A stretch of DNA of 64,000 nt from an uncultured Lachnospiraceae bacterium (GCA_910577675.1 CAJTOR010000002.1:124001-188000), one strand, 5' to 3'; shown: positions 1 to 8,625, numbered from the stretch's first letter. The notes: generated by a model not told the origin, from the letters alone. Translations and numbers: made by a program.

Positions 1-944
1 CGTATGCACTCGCACCTTTTATCCTGCTGCTTTACCGTTTTTTATCGCCGGTTGTCTTCCTGCTTGAGAAAAATTCGAATTTTCTTTTGCGTATTTTCGG
101 GTTCAGCAAAATAAAAGCGGAGGAAAATGTCACCGAGGAAGAGATTATCTCCATAGTGAATGAGGGGCATGAGCAGGGGGTACTTGAGGCAGGGGAAGTG
201 GAAATGATTTCCAATATCATTGAGTTTGATGAGAAGGAAGCAAAAGATGTTATGACGCACAGAAAGCGCATGGTGGCAATTAAGGCGGATACCAGTATAG
301 AGGATGCGCTGAATTTTATGTTGAACGAGCCATTTTCCCGCTTTCCGCTCTACGGTGAAAATGTGGATGATATTATTGGCGTGCTGCATGTGAAGGATGT
401 AATGAATTATTATACCGACGGAAAACTTAGGAAACGCCCGCTGGTGGAGGCATCACACAGACCATATTTTGTGCCTGACACACAGGATTTGGATGTTTTG
501 TTCCGCTCGATGCAGGAAGGGAAGATACATATGGCGATTGTGGCTGACGAGTATGGGCAGACTGCGGGACTTGTGACCATGGAGGACATTTTGGAGGAGA
601 TTGTCGGGGATATTAAGGACGAGTATGACAAGGAGGAAGAGCTGATACGCAGGGATGGGGATGGGAGATTTGTTGTCAGCGGGGAGGTGTCACTTTCTGA
701 ACTTGTCCAGGAAACCGGGCTTAAAATCCGAAAGGAGGATGAGGAAAGTTTTGATACCTTAAATGGCCTGCTAATTTCGCTGCTCGACCATATCCCGCAG
801 GATGACGAAGTATTTTCCGTGGAATATGAAGGGTTCTGCTTTGATTCGGTAGCGACAAAGGCGCGCATGATCCGGCGTGTAAGGATGAGAGAGCTTCCTC
901 CTGCCGCTGAGAGTCAGGAGGGGGAAGAAACAGAAAAACCTTAG
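1..944 (+). CDS. CNNM/CBS-domain membrane protein (HlyC/CorC family), 5' end outside window
   Basis: The reading frame is open to the left edge, so this is the C-terminal part of a gene that begins before the window. The first visible residues are hydrophobic and end in an arginine-rich turn, as expected for the last helix of a CNNM (DUF21) domain. Then comes a tandem CBS pair (motifs VMTHRKRM, FSRFPLYGENVDDIIGVLHV and IVADEYGQTAGLVTMEDILE) and a CorC_HlyC domain (FDTLNGLLIS). Members of the family are inner-membrane proteins linked to Mg2+/Co2+ efflux and are often misnamed hemolysins. The stop codon lies inside the stem of its own terminator. The substrate cannot be told from sequence. Confidence 0.9.
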   Translation, partial: YALAPFILLLYRFLSPVVFLLEKNSNFLLRIFGFSKIKAEENVTEEEIISIVNEGHEQGVLEAGEVEMISNIIEFDEKEAKDVMTHRKRMVAIKADTSIEDALNFMLNEPFSRFPLYGENVDDIIGVLHVKDVMNYYTDGKLRKRPLVEASHRPYFVPDTQDLDVLFRSMQEGKIHMAIVADEYGQTAGLVTMEDILEEIVGDIKDEYDKEEELIRRDGDGRFVVSGEVSLSELVQETGLKIRKEDEESFDTLNGLLISLLDHIPQDDEVFSVEYEGFCFDSVATKARMIRRVRMRELPPAAESQEGEETEKP

Positions 945-962
945 CGGATGCTAAGGTTTTTT
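934..962 (+). terminator. Rho-independent terminator of the CBS-domain gene
   Basis: The stem ACCTTAGC/GCTAAGGT is flanked by A and T runs, has a four-base loop GGAT and ends in T6. The TAG stop codon of the upstream gene is part of the 5' arm. Confidence 0.85.
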
Positions 963-988
963 GTTATATAAATAGGGAGGAGGAGAGT

Positions 989-1194
989 ATGAAAAAGAAA
1001 AAAACCATTTCTTTAACTCTGTTAATAGTATAGACGGTAAATATGAGCAAATTATGAATTGGAAGATAACAGTTTGTGAACATTTCATGTCACTTAAAAG
1101 GCAGGAAGGCAATTTAGTACAATTTATTTTGGAAGGTTTGATTGAGGAGGGGAGTGTGAAAAATAGTTCGAAGGCAGCAAAAGACATTGCCTAA
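989..1194 (+). pseudogene. Small ORF needing a -1 shift at an A7 run
   Basis: An ATG at 989 follows a strong GGGAGGAGGAG ribosome site but its frame stops after 14 codons at 1031. The -1 frame is open from before this point to the TAA at 1194. The two frames overlap at a run of seven A (998-1004), read as AAA AAA in the start frame. With a -1 shift the product is about 68 residues, starting MKKKKNHFFN and continuing through EQIMNWKITV to the end KAAKDIA, with no recognised domain. It may be a decayed gene, an indel, or a product of ribosomal or polymerase slippage. An ATG at 1054 could also start a 46-residue version, but it has no clear ribosome site. Function unknown. Confidence 0.35.
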
Positions 1195-1207
1195 GAACTA
1201 TTAAGTT

Positions 1208-1230
1208 AAAACGCAAAGGACAGCGTTTTT
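1208..1230 (+). terminator. Short terminator-like hairpin before rlmH
   Basis: Arms AAAACGC and GCGTTTT with an eight-base loop end in T5. It would terminate the small ORF upstream. A second small stem (GCCGC/GCGGC) lies just before the rlmH start. Confidence 0.5.
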
Positions 1231-1271
1231 CATTTCTATTTGAGCCGCCCAAAGCGGCATGGGGGATTAAA

Positions 1272-1751
1272 ATGCGGATTACTATTTTGTGCGTGGGAAA
1301 AATAAAGGAAAAATTTTTTGCGGATGCAGTTGCGGAATATGTAAAGCGGATAGGGCGCTACCACAAAATTGAAGTTGTGGAGGTGGCGGATGAGAAAACA
1401 CCCGACGGGGCGGGGGAAGCGCTAAATGGGCAGATTATGGCGCGCGAAGGGGAGCGGCTTCTTGGGAAGATAAAGGAAGGCAGCTATGTGGCGGCACTTG
1501 CCATTGAAGGGAGGGAACTTTCCTCGGAAGAGCTCGCAGGAAAGCTCGAGGCATTAGCCGTAAACGGGGAATCCCATGTGACGTTTGTGATCGGCGGGTC
1601 GCTGGGGCTTTCCGGACAGGTTAAAAAACGGGCGGATTTCCTGCTGAGCTTTTCAAGGATGACCTTCCCGCACCAGTTGATGCGGGTGGTGCTGTTGGAG
1701 CAGATATACCGGTGCTGCAAAATTTCCGCCCATGAACCTTACCATAAGTAA
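1272..1751 (+). CDS. rlmH: 23S rRNA (pseudouridine1915-N3)-methyltransferase RlmH
   Basis: This SPOUT-class enzyme methylates N3 of pseudouridine 1915 in helix 69 of 23S rRNA on assembled 70S ribosomes, using S-adenosylmethionine. The 159-residue length is normal. The start MRITILCVGK, the cofactor-knot motif FVIGGSLGLS (residues 105-114) and the family-typical end (LLEQIYRCCK then EPYHK) are all present. It stands alone between two hairpins, so it is probably a single-gene unit. The last codons form one arm of a perfect 13-bp hairpin, and the 3' end has been duplicated in tandem (see 1728-1860). Function is inferred from family membership and is secure. Confidence 0.95.
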   Translation: MRITILCVGKIKEKFFADAVAEYVKRIGRYHKIEVVEVADEKTPDGAGEALNGQIMAREGERLLGKIKEGSYVAALAIEGRELSSEELAGKLEALAVNGESHVTFVIGGSLGLSGQVKKRADFLLSFSRMTFPHQLMRVVLLEQIYRCCKISAHEPYHK

Positions 1752-1773
1752 ATCATGCAGGGGCGGAAATTTT
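1719..1773 (+). terminator. Hairpin overlapping the rlmH stop
   Basis: The arms AAAATTTCCGCCC (1719-1731) and GGGCGGAAATTTT (1761-1773) pair perfectly over 13 bp around a 29-base loop that contains the last rlmH codons and the stop. The T-rich 3' arm continues into ATTT. A second copy of the 3' arm follows 53 bases later. Confidence 0.5.
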
Positions 1774-1860
1774 ATTTCCAGCCCATGAACCTTACCATAA
1801 GTAAATCATGCAGGGGCGGAAATTTTATTTCCAGCCCATGAACCCTATCATAAGTAAACC
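1728..1860 (+). repeat. 53-bp tandem repeat, about 2.5 copies, covering the rlmH 3' end
   Basis: A unit beginning GCCCATGAACC recurs at 1728, 1781 and 1834, a period of exactly 53 bases. The first two copies are near-identical. The third is partial and carries two substitutions (CTTACC to CCTATC). The first copy encodes the final EPYHK and stop of rlmH; the others repeat this stop region and the terminator arm outside the gene. Confidence 0.9.
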
Positions 1861-1881
1861 AGATTTCTATTCTGTAAAGGG

Positions 1882-2496
1882 TTATTTCACATTCATTAAA
1901 AAGAAAACTACTACTGTTTGCATTACAATCATAAGAGGAAGCCCGACCGCAAAATAATTTTTCTTTGTTTTATGCCGGAATATGTACATTGCAATAAGTC
2001 CCCCCGCTGCCCCACCGAAGAAGGACAGTCCAAGCAGGGTTGTGATCCGGATTCGGGGGCGGTTTAAAACGGCATTTCTTTTATCAATTCCAAATACAGT
2101 AAATGTGATGAGATTGATTGTAAGCAGATAGAACGAAAATATTTTGGATTGCTGAAAAAAGTTCCAAAACGAGAAGGTAAAGTTATCCTTGAGGAAGCCC
2201 TTTTGTATAAGGTATGCAATGATCTGGATTACAAGGAAACAGCTTACAAAAACTTTTATCATCATATTTTCCTTTTTGTCTTCCTTGTTAAACCTTGATT
2301 TATATTTGGATGAAAAGCCAAAAAAAAGCATCGCGATAAAAATTCCGGCGGCACCACCGAGTAAAGAAACTATTTGTAGTACAAAATCCCTATGACCGCT
2401 TTTTGGATGTGGTTTTAGGCGGGTAATAAAGATAAACAGGATAAATGCAAAGAGATTGACTGTTATAATATAAAAATCCAGCTTGCTAAAATTCAT
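1882..2496 (-). CDS. Membrane protein with two DUF1294 modules
   Basis: The 204-residue hydrophobic protein carries a clear DUF1294 module in its C-terminal half: GIDKRNA, then LLGLSFFGGAAGGLIAMYIF, then RHKTKK and a final membrane segment. The N-terminal half repeats the same plan in a more degenerate form (LLGGAAGIFIAMLFFGFSSK), so the gene looks like an internal duplication. Single-module members are usually about 80-90 residues and of unknown function. About four to six membrane segments are expected. The start is chosen because AGAAAGGAAAC precedes it. It is transcribed away from the padR gene, with a shared AT-rich upstream region. No function is claimed. Confidence 0.7.
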   Translation of the reverse strand: MNFSKLDFYIITVNLFAFILFIFITRLKPHPKSGHRDFVLQIVSLLGGAAGIFIAMLFFGFSSKYKSRFNKEDKKENMMIKVFVSCFLVIQIIAYLIQKGFLKDNFTFSFWNFFQQSKIFSFYLLTINLITFTVFGIDKRNAVLNRPRIRITTLLGLSFFGGAAGGLIAMYIFRHKTKKNYFAVGLPLMIVMQTVVVFFLMNVK

Positions 2497-2844
2497 TTCT
2501 GTTTCCTTTCTGGAAAAAATTACTTGTGAAACGGCTTTTTTTGGTGTCGAAAAAATATGACTATTTCCGATTTGTTAGTTAACCTGTAATTAAAGTATAG
2601 CACAATATCCTGCCGAAAACAATCCGCATTCTGTGTCCGTGTGGTCTGCTATGCCCGGAAAGCCTGAAAATACGGACTATACCGACATATAAGAACTTCT
2701 AAAGAGCAATCTAAATTCACCAATAATTTTCCACCTAAAACTTGTATGAGGATTATTATTTTAGAAATACCATAATTGTTTACACTATTATACTTTACTG
2801 CCCGATCTGTTTTTTGAGGATATCTGATAAATCTGGGAAAATTA
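2497..2844. other. Gene-free AT-rich region between divergent genes
   Basis: About 350 bases upstream of both the DUF1294 gene (minus) and the padR gene (plus). No open frame of credible composition is seen. It should hold the minus-strand promoter, but no strong -35/-10 pair was found there. Confidence 0.4.
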
Positions 2845-2897
2845 TTGACAACCCCATTACTTTTAGCTTATAATCTATACTATTACTAATAGTAATA
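2845..2897 (+). promoter_or_regulatory. padR promoter with a palindromic operator at the start site
   Basis: TTGACA (2845-2850) and TATAAT (2869-2874) are separated by 18 bases. Directly downstream, at the expected transcription start, lies an inverted repeat ATTACT-AAT-AGTAAT (2882-2896). Its position just ahead of a PadR-type gene fits autorepression; that the PadR protein binds it is inference. Confidence 0.7.
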
Positions 2898-2922
2898 TTC
2901 CTATTAAAAACAGGGGGTATTA

Positions 2923-3462
2923 ATGGATAATATTATACTTGGTCTTTTGCTCTTACAGAGCAGAACAATTTATCAACTGCGAGAAAGAATAAGTCAGGGA
3001 TTAAATTTAATGTATAGCAGCAGTATGGGAAGTATACAGGCGGCGGTAAAAAAGCTGCTAAATAATAAGCATATCAGCTATAAAGAAGTTGTAGAGAATG
3101 GAAAATACAAAAAGGTTTACTCTGTAACTGAAAGTGGGAAACTTTATTTTTTTGAGTGGATAAACAGCCCTTTAGAAATACAAAATATAAGAAATCCTGA
3201 GCTGGCAAAGATATACTTTATGGGATTTTCAGATAAAAAAATCCGTGAGGCAAGTATTGAAGAATATCTGTTGCAATTAATGGAACAGTATAATGCGCTT
3301 AGAATAATTTGTGAAGAAGCGGATAGTACCAGCGTCCCGGAAGAACAAAAAGAAATATTTTTCTACCAGTTTGCAGCAGCCCGCTACGGACGGGATTTTA
3401 TGAAGTTTAACATTGAGTGGCATGAAAATTTTCTGAATGAAATAAGGAGTGAAACAATATGA
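2923..3462 (+). CDS. PadR-family transcriptional regulator
   Basis: The 179-residue protein starts MDNIILGLLLLQSRTIYQLR, the typical PadR winged-helix start, and continues with GSIQAAVKKL and a wing region (KVYSVTESGK). The second half is a helical Vir_C-like dimerisation domain. PadR proteins are usually repressors of detoxification or transport genes and respond to small ligands. The stop overlaps the next gene by four bases (ATGA), so the pair is translationally coupled. The palindrome at its own start site suggests autoregulation. The operon is visibly more AT-rich than the flanking genes, a hint of separate acquisition. The ligand is unknown. Confidence 0.85.
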   Translation: MDNIILGLLLLQSRTIYQLRERISQGLNLMYSSSMGSIQAAVKKLLNNKHISYKEVVENGKYKKVYSVTESGKLYFFEWINSPLEIQNIRNPELAKIYFMGFSDKKIREASIEEYLLQLMEQYNALRIICEEADSTSVPEEQKEIFFYQFAAARYGRDFMKFNIEWHENFLNEIRSETI

Positions 3463-4247
3463 AGCAGTACAAAATAGACAATTCCCCTATTGCATATTAT
3501 GTTAGCGGAAGACAATGTGATGAATGGGTGCTTTTTCTTCACGCCGCTTTTGTTAATTATGAAATGTTTAGAACGCAGTTTGAATATTTTAGTGACAAAT
3601 ACAATGTGCTGGCAGTTGATATAATCGGTCACGGAAAGTCAGTAAATACAAAAAAAGGCGACAGTATAAATAAAATGTCGGCATGGCTATATGATATTAT
3701 GAAGGAGGAAAAAATTGGAAAAATACGTATAGTGGGGGTTTCACTAGGTGCTATTTTAGCACAGGATTTTGCAAACCATTATCCAGATATGGTAAAATCC
3801 CTTGCCTGTTTCGGCGGATATGATATCAATAATTTCGATATGAAAATGCAGAGGGAAAATAGTGCGTCACAGATGCTTATGATGTTAAAGGCGCTGTTTT
3901 CTATAAAGTGGTTTGCAAAATCAAATAAAAAAATATCCGCATTTACTTTGCAGGCTCAAAATGATTTTTATGATATGAATATACAATTTCCAAAGAAATC
4001 ATTTATGTATCTATCATCCTTGAACAGTATGGTAAACATATATCAGACGGGGCAAAGAGCCTATCCTTTACTAATCGGGTGCGGAGAATATGATATACCA
4101 ATGGAACTTGAAGCAATAAAAATGTGGAAGGAAAGAGAGCCGGAATGCAAAGTTGTAATTTTTGAAAATGCAGGTCATTGTGTAAATATGGACACACCCC
4201 AAATATTTAATGCAGCCATGGAGGAATTTTGGACTGACAAGAATTGA
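3459..4247 (+). CDS. Alpha/beta hydrolase
   Basis: This 262-residue cytoplasmic protein has the alpha/beta-hydrolase layout: an oxyanion region LFLHAAFVN (about 25-33), GHGKS after strand 4 (57-61), the nucleophile elbow GVSLG with Ser95, the acid in GEYDIP (Asp212) and the base in NAGHCVN (His240). All three catalytic residues are present, so it is probably active as an esterase, lipase or related hydrolase. It is coupled to the PadR gene, which suggests that the regulator senses the substrate or product of the hydrolase. The substrate cannot be deduced. AT content is high, like its regulator. Confidence 0.85.
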   Translation: MKQYKIDNSPIAYYVSGRQCDEWVLFLHAAFVNYEMFRTQFEYFSDKYNVLAVDIIGHGKSVNTKKGDSINKMSAWLYDIMKEEKIGKIRIVGVSLGAILAQDFANHYPDMVKSLACFGGYDINNFDMKMQRENSASQMLMMLKALFSIKWFAKSNKKISAFTLQAQNDFYDMNIQFPKKSFMYLSSLNSMVNIYQTGQRAYPLLIGCGEYDIPMELEAIKMWKEREPECKVVIFENAGHCVNMDTPQIFNAAMEEFWTDKN

Positions 4248-4322
4248 GAAATTTTAGGGCGGGGGCAGGGGGCAGGATTTTTTTTGTATTTTTAAAACCT
4301 TATAGAAAAAAAAGCCGGACTA

Positions 4323-4331
4323 TGTTATACT
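4323..4331 (+). promoter_or_regulatory. Extended -10 promoter for the MutS-like operon
   Basis: TGTTATACT matches the extended -10 form TGnTATACT. No good -35 is visible 17 bases upstream, which is acceptable for an extended -10. The gene starts about 50 bases downstream. Confidence 0.45.
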
Positions 4332-4383
4332 ATCCCCATGGGGCATTAAGGATGCCTTAAATTTTCGGAATGGGGTTTTTGTG

Positions 4384-6138
4384 ATGGATCAGGAAAATCT
4401 GTGGCTTTTGGGGTATCCGGAAGAATTTTTCGAGAAAGCAGTCCTCGCACCGGAGTTTTTTGTGGATCTGAATATGGATCAGATTGTGGATCAGATTATG
4501 GTGGAGCGCAGGCATTATGATCTGCGCAGGTATTTTAACCGTATGCCGGAGGAATTAGCGGTGACAAAAAAGCGTCAGGAGGTGCAAAAAGCACTGGGGG
4601 ATGCGGAATTTTTTGAAGGGCTTTTAAAATTTTCCGATTACATGCTATGCGCAAGGGGGTATGCGGCTGACTATCAGGGAGCGGAGAAGGAATTGTGCCG
4701 CCAGAAATTTTTGCTTGACTGCGGGGAGCAGTATGTAATTGCACTTGACACGCTTTCTAAAGCATTTTCAGCCAGACGGGGGGAGAAAAAGCAGGGGAGC
4801 AGGGATGATGGGGACGATAAAACAGGGGATCTTTTCCGGGCGTTTGCGGAGAAATTTTATACATATATGGAAGGGGAGGAATTTAAGACTTTCTGCCGGG
4901 AAACAAAGAACCTTTCTGATGAATTTAAAAATATGCAGTTTAGGGTGGAGTTTAATGGTGGGAGGATGCGGGTGGTGCCCGCTTGCGGGGAGGAGGCAGA
5001 AGATTATTTTGATAAGCTGCGCGCACTTTTTCCGGAAAATAAGGAGCGGGTGGTGCGCGGAGTGCTTGAAAATCCATTTGGTGCGAATAAGGAAGTGGGG
5101 GAACTGGAATTTTTTGTATTGACGGCATGTCAGAAAAAATATCCGGAGAGTTTTTTGAGGCTGCGCAAATATGAACAGAATTATTCTGTATTTTTAAAGC
5201 GCGAGCTTACTGTGCAGATGAGGGAGAAGGGACTTTCTGAACAGGTGCGTGTACCAAAATTTTTTGCGGAGTGGGTTTTGGTCTTTGAACAGCAGCTTCA
5301 GGTATATCTTGCCGTGGAACTTTTTATGCGCAGGGTGGGAATGAGCGGGTATCCGCTTTCTTATGCGGAATTTACAGCGGATTCTGAAAAGACAGGGGAT
5401 GAAGCGGGGGATGTCTTAGAGGAAGGGAGAAATACCGAAAACCATATGGAGTTAAATGGAGCCTATGACCTGGCTCTTTTGTTAAAACAGGGCTCAAAGG
5501 AAAAGCCGGTGGTTTGCAATGATGCCTATTATGCGGGGGAGGAGCGTTTTCTTGTGATTACCGGACCAAACCAGGGGGGTAAAACTACTTTTGCGCGAAG
5601 TCTTGGCCAGATTGTGTACCTGGCAAAAATGGGCTTTCCTGCACCGTGCGCCCATGCAAGGATGCCATATTTTTCAGGGCTGCTATCACATTTTTCTGTG
5701 GAGGAGAGCCTTGAAACCGGGCGGGGGAAACTAAAGGAGGAACTGATAAGACTTGCGCCGATGATGTCCGGGGAGCGGGGGAAAAGTTTTGTGATTTTAA
5801 ACGAGCTTTTTACGACCGCGGCAACTTACGATGCCTATATTATGGGAAAGCGGGTGATGGCGCATTTTATAAAGAGGGGATATTTCGGTGTTTATGTAAC
5901 ACATATTCAGGAACTTGCGGACGAAAAAGAGAAGGAGAATACCGAGGAGGAATTGCGGGCGGGGCGGATTGTCAGTATGGCAGCCTGTGTGGATGAGAAG
6001 GATTCCCATATCCGAACTTACCGGATCGTGCGCCGTGCGCCGGAGGGGGTCGGCTATGCGTATGCGCTGGTAGAGAAATATCATTTGACTTACCCGGAAC
6101 TAAAGGAGCGCCTGTCCCTGATTTTTGGGAACGAATAA
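4384..6138 (+). CDS. MutS-like ATPase, first of a pair
   Basis: The protein has about 584 residues. Its C-terminal third is a MutS domain V ATPase: Walker A GPNQGGKTT near residue 394, the conserved FSVEESLETGRGKLKEEL region, Walker B FVILNELFTT and THIQEL. The N-terminal part is helical and charged and lacks the MutS mismatch-recognition domain, and no Smr nuclease or helix-turn-helix end is seen, so it is not MutS1 or MutS2. Such MutS-related proteins are uncharacterised. GTG at 4381 is an alternative start. The stop overlaps the start region of a second MutS-like gene, suggesting a two-subunit ATPase. Confidence 0.8.
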   Translation: MDQENLWLLGYPEEFFEKAVLAPEFFVDLNMDQIVDQIMVERRHYDLRRYFNRMPEELAVTKKRQEVQKALGDAEFFEGLLKFSDYMLCARGYAADYQGAEKELCRQKFLLDCGEQYVIALDTLSKAFSARRGEKKQGSRDDGDDKTGDLFRAFAEKFYTYMEGEEFKTFCRETKNLSDEFKNMQFRVEFNGGRMRVVPACGEEAEDYFDKLRALFPENKERVVRGVLENPFGANKEVGELEFFVLTACQKKYPESFLRLRKYEQNYSVFLKRELTVQMREKGLSEQVRVPKFFAEWVLVFEQQLQVYLAVELFMRRVGMSGYPLSYAEFTADSEKTGDEAGDVLEEGRNTENHMELNGAYDLALLLKQGSKEKPVVCNDAYYAGEERFLVITGPNQGGKTTFARSLGQIVYLAKMGFPAPCAHARMPYFSGLLSHFSVEESLETGRGKLKEELIRLAPMMSGERGKSFVILNELFTTAATYDAYIMGKRVMAHFIKRGYFGVYVTHIQELADEKEKENTEEELRAGRIVSMAACVDEKDSHIRTYRIVRRAPEGVGYAYALVEKYHLTYPELKERLSLIFGNE

Positions 6139-6152
6139 TGGGAGGAATCAAA

Positions 6153-7772
6153 ATGCGTGGGAAGATACATTCCTATCTGCTTTATCCGGACAGGGAACTT
6201 GCCAGGGAAGCAGGTTATGAGCAGAAGGACGAGCTGATTAAGGATTTAAATCTTAAAATAATTTTCCAGGCGGCAAGCCGCCCGGTCTTTAAAGCGGGTG
6301 CCTCACTGAAAACAGTGGAAAAGGAAGATTTTTACATTTATGATACGATAAAACGCCTGATGCTGATACCCGTACTTGACAGGGAAGCACTTAGGTACCG
6401 TCAGGAAGTGGTAAAAACAGCATTGAAACATCCGGAACTGGTACGGAACCTTTATGAAATCGGGCAAAAAGCAGGAAAACTTTTGGAGCAGGGGGGAATC
6501 CGCGGCAAGGAGCAGCGCGCCAGGACGGGGGCCGGGAGCGGGGAAGTGCTGGGGACTTATGAACTGCTCTGCAAATTTGTCGGGATGTTAAAAGAAATAA
6601 AAAATCTTCTGGAAACGGAGGAGGAGCTTTCAAAAGAAAACGGGCTTTATAATCTGAAAATCTGCCTGCGGGAAAACTATGATGGGGATTTTGAAGCGGG
6701 GCTTGACGGGATTCTTGCCGATATGGAATTTTTTACAAGGGGAGGGAAGAGTTCTTTTTTGGTCGGTGCGGGGGCGGGGATGAAATTTGACCGCATTGCG
6801 CTGCACAAGATCCGTTCTGCATCCTCACAGACAGAAAAGCGTGAGGAGGAGGGCGCGGGCAGTATCCTGCGCCGCATTTTAAAGAGCGGGACGGTGGCGA
6901 TAACGGAGGAAACCGTACTAAGGGAGGTAAAGCAGTTTGAGGCGGAGGCGTTTCGGGCGGTGCTTTCATGGATGATACCGTTTTTTGACGAGCTTTCCGA
7001 GTTTTTTGATGCCTTCCGGGTACACACTGCATTCCTGCTTGGCTGCGTGCAGCTATCGGAGCGCATGGAATCCATCGGTCTTTCCTTTTCATTCCCGGCT
7101 GTGCGCCAAAAAGGGGAGGGGGGAGTCCGGTTTATGGGGCTGTATGAGCCGGGCATGGCGATTTTAATGCGCATGTGTCCGGTCAGCAATGCCCTTTCTG
7201 CGGATGGATGCAGGCTGCTTGTAATTACGGGGGCAAACCAGGGCGGCAAATCCACTTGCCTGCGCAGTTTGGGGATTGCGCAGATCATGATGCAATGCGG
7301 GATGTTTGTTCCGGCAGCGCAGTTTGAGGGCAGCTTGTACCGGAATATTTTCACGCATTTTACAAGGCGGGAAGACCAGTCAATGAATTCGGGGAGGCTT
7401 GACGAGGAACTGCGCCGCATGGATGCCATTGTGCGCCATGTGACGAAGGACTCACTGGTACTGCTCAATGAATCCTTTGCAACAACAACGGAAAAGGAGG
7501 GTTCGGTAATCGCGCTGGAACTTGTGTCGGCGCTTTATGAAAACGGTGTTTCCATCGGTATGGTAACACATCTGTTAGCATTTGCAAGGGAACTATATGC
7601 AAAGCGGGAAGATTCCATGGTATTTTTAAGCGCGCAGAGAAAGGAGGATGGCACGCGCACATACCGGATGGTGGAGCAGGCACCGGAAAATACAAGTTTT
7701 GGGCTTGATTTGTATGAGGAGTTGATTGGGGGAAAGCTTCATCTGACGTGTGGGAGCAGTACAGGGATGTGA
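6153..7772 (+). CDS. MutS-like ATPase, second of a pair
   Basis: The protein has about 539 residues from the ATG that follows GGGAGG by seven bases; an ATG at 6138, overlapping the previous stop, is the alternative. A helical N-terminal part is followed by a lever-like section and a MutS domain V ATPase: Walker A GANQGGKST near residue 360, FTRREDQSMNSGRLDEELRR, Walker B LVLLNESFATTTEKEG and VTHLLA. It is clearly homologous to the product of the preceding gene in the ATPase region but not a recent duplicate. MutS-type ATPases work as dimers with composite sites, so a heterodimer is a reasonable inference. DNA target and role are unknown. Confidence 0.8.
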   Translation: MRGKIHSYLLYPDRELAREAGYEQKDELIKDLNLKIIFQAASRPVFKAGASLKTVEKEDFYIYDTIKRLMLIPVLDREALRYRQEVVKTALKHPELVRNLYEIGQKAGKLLEQGGIRGKEQRARTGAGSGEVLGTYELLCKFVGMLKEIKNLLETEEELSKENGLYNLKICLRENYDGDFEAGLDGILADMEFFTRGGKSSFLVGAGAGMKFDRIALHKIRSASSQTEKREEEGAGSILRRILKSGTVAITEETVLREVKQFEAEAFRAVLSWMIPFFDELSEFFDAFRVHTAFLLGCVQLSERMESIGLSFSFPAVRQKGEGGVRFMGLYEPGMAILMRMCPVSNALSADGCRLLVITGANQGGKSTCLRSLGIAQIMMQCGMFVPAAQFEGSLYRNIFTHFTRREDQSMNSGRLDEELRRMDAIVRHVTKDSLVLLNESFATTTEKEGSVIALELVSALYENGVSIGMVTHLLAFARELYAKREDSMVFLSAQRKEDGTRTYRMVEQAPENTSFGLDLYEELIGGKLHLTCGSSTGM

Positions 7773-8045
7773 ATAACTGGGAATTCCATTCCCTGTTCTT
7801 TTAACCATTCTTCGAATCGGGGGAATCTTGGTACAATGATCCGCCCGGTGCGGATATGCTGATTATTACAGGGAATGCGGTCATTCGTATGACCCGGCTG
7901 TGGTCGTTTCCGCGATGGGTCCGTTTTTTTATATGCCTTGGTTCGCGTGAAGGACAATGAGAAACATTATAGGTGTAGCAAGTTATGCTCTATTGCCTGG
8001 AAGATTTGGGATGAGAAAGACCGAATAAAGGGGAGATGGGAAAAT

Positions 8046-8534
8046 ATGGAAATCATTACTCAAACGCAAAAAGTGCGTTATGAAATGCGGGATGAAATGG
8101 AACAGATTATAAAGGAATACGGAATTGACCGGGCAAAATTTCATGAAGCAGCCAAAAACAGATATGATTTAGTATTGCGGAAACTCTATTATTCTTTTTG
8201 CGACTATAAAAAATACCCGGTTATGCAGTTGGCTTATCTGTGGACAAGGTTCCGGGAGGATTTAAAGCAGACAGAACTAGTTGTTACAGATTGGAAGAAT
8301 TGGGCAACTTATATTGACCATTTGGATAAGCTAATTCCCGAAAAGAAACTGGACTTGTTTTATTATCTGGTGGTGGATGGGGGATGGGTATATGAGGGGA
8401 CAATTGAGGAGATAAAGGAAGTTTTAAAGGAATATCCCACATGGATGGAAGATTTTTACATTTTCCCCAAAAATTATTTATGGCTAATATGCCATTGTGA
8501 CGATGGGGCTTGCATGTTCAGGGTGTGGAAATAG
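8046..8534 (+). CDS. Hypothetical small cytoplasmic protein
   Basis: The 162-residue protein starts MEIITQTQKV after AAAGGGGAGATGGGA; the frame stays open upstream to 7938, but no ribosome site supports a longer form. It is acidic and rich in aromatic residues, has no membrane segment, and ends with a stretch around LWLICHCDD. The shape (small, W/Y-rich, ending in a KxxWLI-type strand) recalls DUF6756-like or immunity-type proteins, but the match is from memory and weak. It stands alone, with no toxin gene beside it. Function unknown. Confidence 0.6.
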   Translation: MEIITQTQKVRYEMRDEMEQIIKEYGIDRAKFHEAAKNRYDLVLRKLYYSFCDYKKYPVMQLAYLWTRFREDLKQTELVVTDWKNWATYIDHLDKLIPEKKLDLFYYLVVDGGWVYEGTIEEIKEVLKEYPTWMEDFYIFPKNYLWLICHCDDGACMFRVWK

Positions 8535-8625
8535 ATTGTTTTTGATTGGTGAAAAATTGATATTTCAGATGACAAAAAATAATAAAGTTACGTGGGTGGC
8601 TGTGGGCAGTTCCATGCCCGCATGG

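Noticed and set aside
3384..3632. Minus-strand frame across the padR-hydrolase junction
   Set aside because: Covers two coupled plus-strand genes with good family motifs.
6677..7468. Long minus-strand open frame (263 codons) opposite the second MutS-like gene
   Set aside because: Serine/proline-rich text with no domain or ribosome site; the plus strand encodes a clear ATPase.
7739..7957. Minus-strand frame with text like RIIVPRFPRFEEWLKEQG
   Set aside because: It hints at a decayed DNA-binding or excisionase-like protein, but it is short, has no ribosome site and no recognisable domain; 7773-8045 is left without a gene.
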